From Stromatinia cepivora (taxonomy: Eukaryota; Ascomycota; Leotiomycetes; Helotiales; Sclerotiniaceae), in the NCBI GenBank assembly GCA_014898415.1, contig RCTD01000015.1, positions 868,001-932,000 of the forward strand: a DNA stretch of 64,000 bases, given 5' to 3'. The notes beneath the pieces are model-generated. The model was given only the letters and a program-made list of their open reading frames with translations. It searched no databases and had not been told where the DNA came from. The first letter of the stretch is position 1; each line of letters opens with the position of its first letter. The position numbers and the translations under genes are program-made. Positions 63,974 to 64,000 of the stretch are shown here, one piece after another.

Positions 63974-64000
63974 AGACATAAAACCTAATATTATCTATCA

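Noticed and set aside
1..64000. CRISPR arrays, bacterial operons, riboswitches, tRNA or rRNA genes
   Set aside because: None seen; regularly spaced short repeats here are LTR or simple-sequence repeats in a eukaryotic context.

Overview
This window looks like a nuclear chromosome segment of a filamentous ascomycete (Pezizomycotina) that has, or had, repeat-induced point mutation (RIP). About the first 60 kb is an extremely A+T-rich block made almost only of dead transposable elements whose reading frames are broken by C-to-T and G-to-A changes (CAA/CAG to stop, TGG to stop, Cys to Tyr, Asp to Asn). The last 4 kb has ordinary composition and carries one recognisable host gene. I can name no species.

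Layout. 1-1412: featureless AT-rich DNA. 1413-2791: Tc1/mariner-like DNA transposon with 33-bp inverted repeats and TA duplication. 2880-4555: gag-only LTR element with 150-bp LTRs and ATATT duplication. 4561-5524: Copia RNase H fragment. 5525-52212: a six-deep nest of LTR retrotransposons, resolved from LTR pairs and target-site duplications (TSDs): Copia-2 copy A holds Gypsy-3 copy G1 (7534-46784, TSD TTTTA); G1 holds the long Gypsy-4 element (12555-44506, TSD ATAT); that holds Copia-5 copy H (22096-42860, TSD TCCTT); H holds Copia-2 copy B (23466-38775, TSD ATATC); B holds Gypsy-3 copy G2 (30016-37065, TSD ATTCT). A solo Gypsy-4 LTR (46381-46672) sits in the right LTR of G1. 52264-58055: a solo Copia-2 LTR on the minus strand, split by a full-length Copia-5 copy D (52321-57798, TSD ATATA). 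58061-59940: AT-rich DNA without recognisable content. About 60.1 kb: sharp change to normal composition. 63184-63955: last visible exon of a fungal DUF2011-like gene, cut by the window end.

Net lengths after removing insertions agree between copies: Copia-5 5,450 and 5,478 bp; Gypsy-3 6,999 and 7,050 bp; Copia-2 8,255 bp in B and 7,432 bp in A, which lacks about 825 bp next to its left LTR. This supports the nesting model.

Three things go beyond a RIP graveyard. (1) In every LTR pair the outer edge of the element keeps its G+C while the inner edge is mutated, so the two LTRs of one element are mutated at opposite ends. (2) The Gypsy-4 element is about 11.2 kb, and its integrase frame continues for about 3.6 kb beyond the integrase with stops mainly of the Gln-to-stop kind, suggesting an undescribed extra coding region. 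(3) Copia-2 carries about 2 kb between RNase H and the 3' LTR with a readable minus-strand frame starting with a membrane-type segment, seen in two copies. No element appears able to make an intact protein now.
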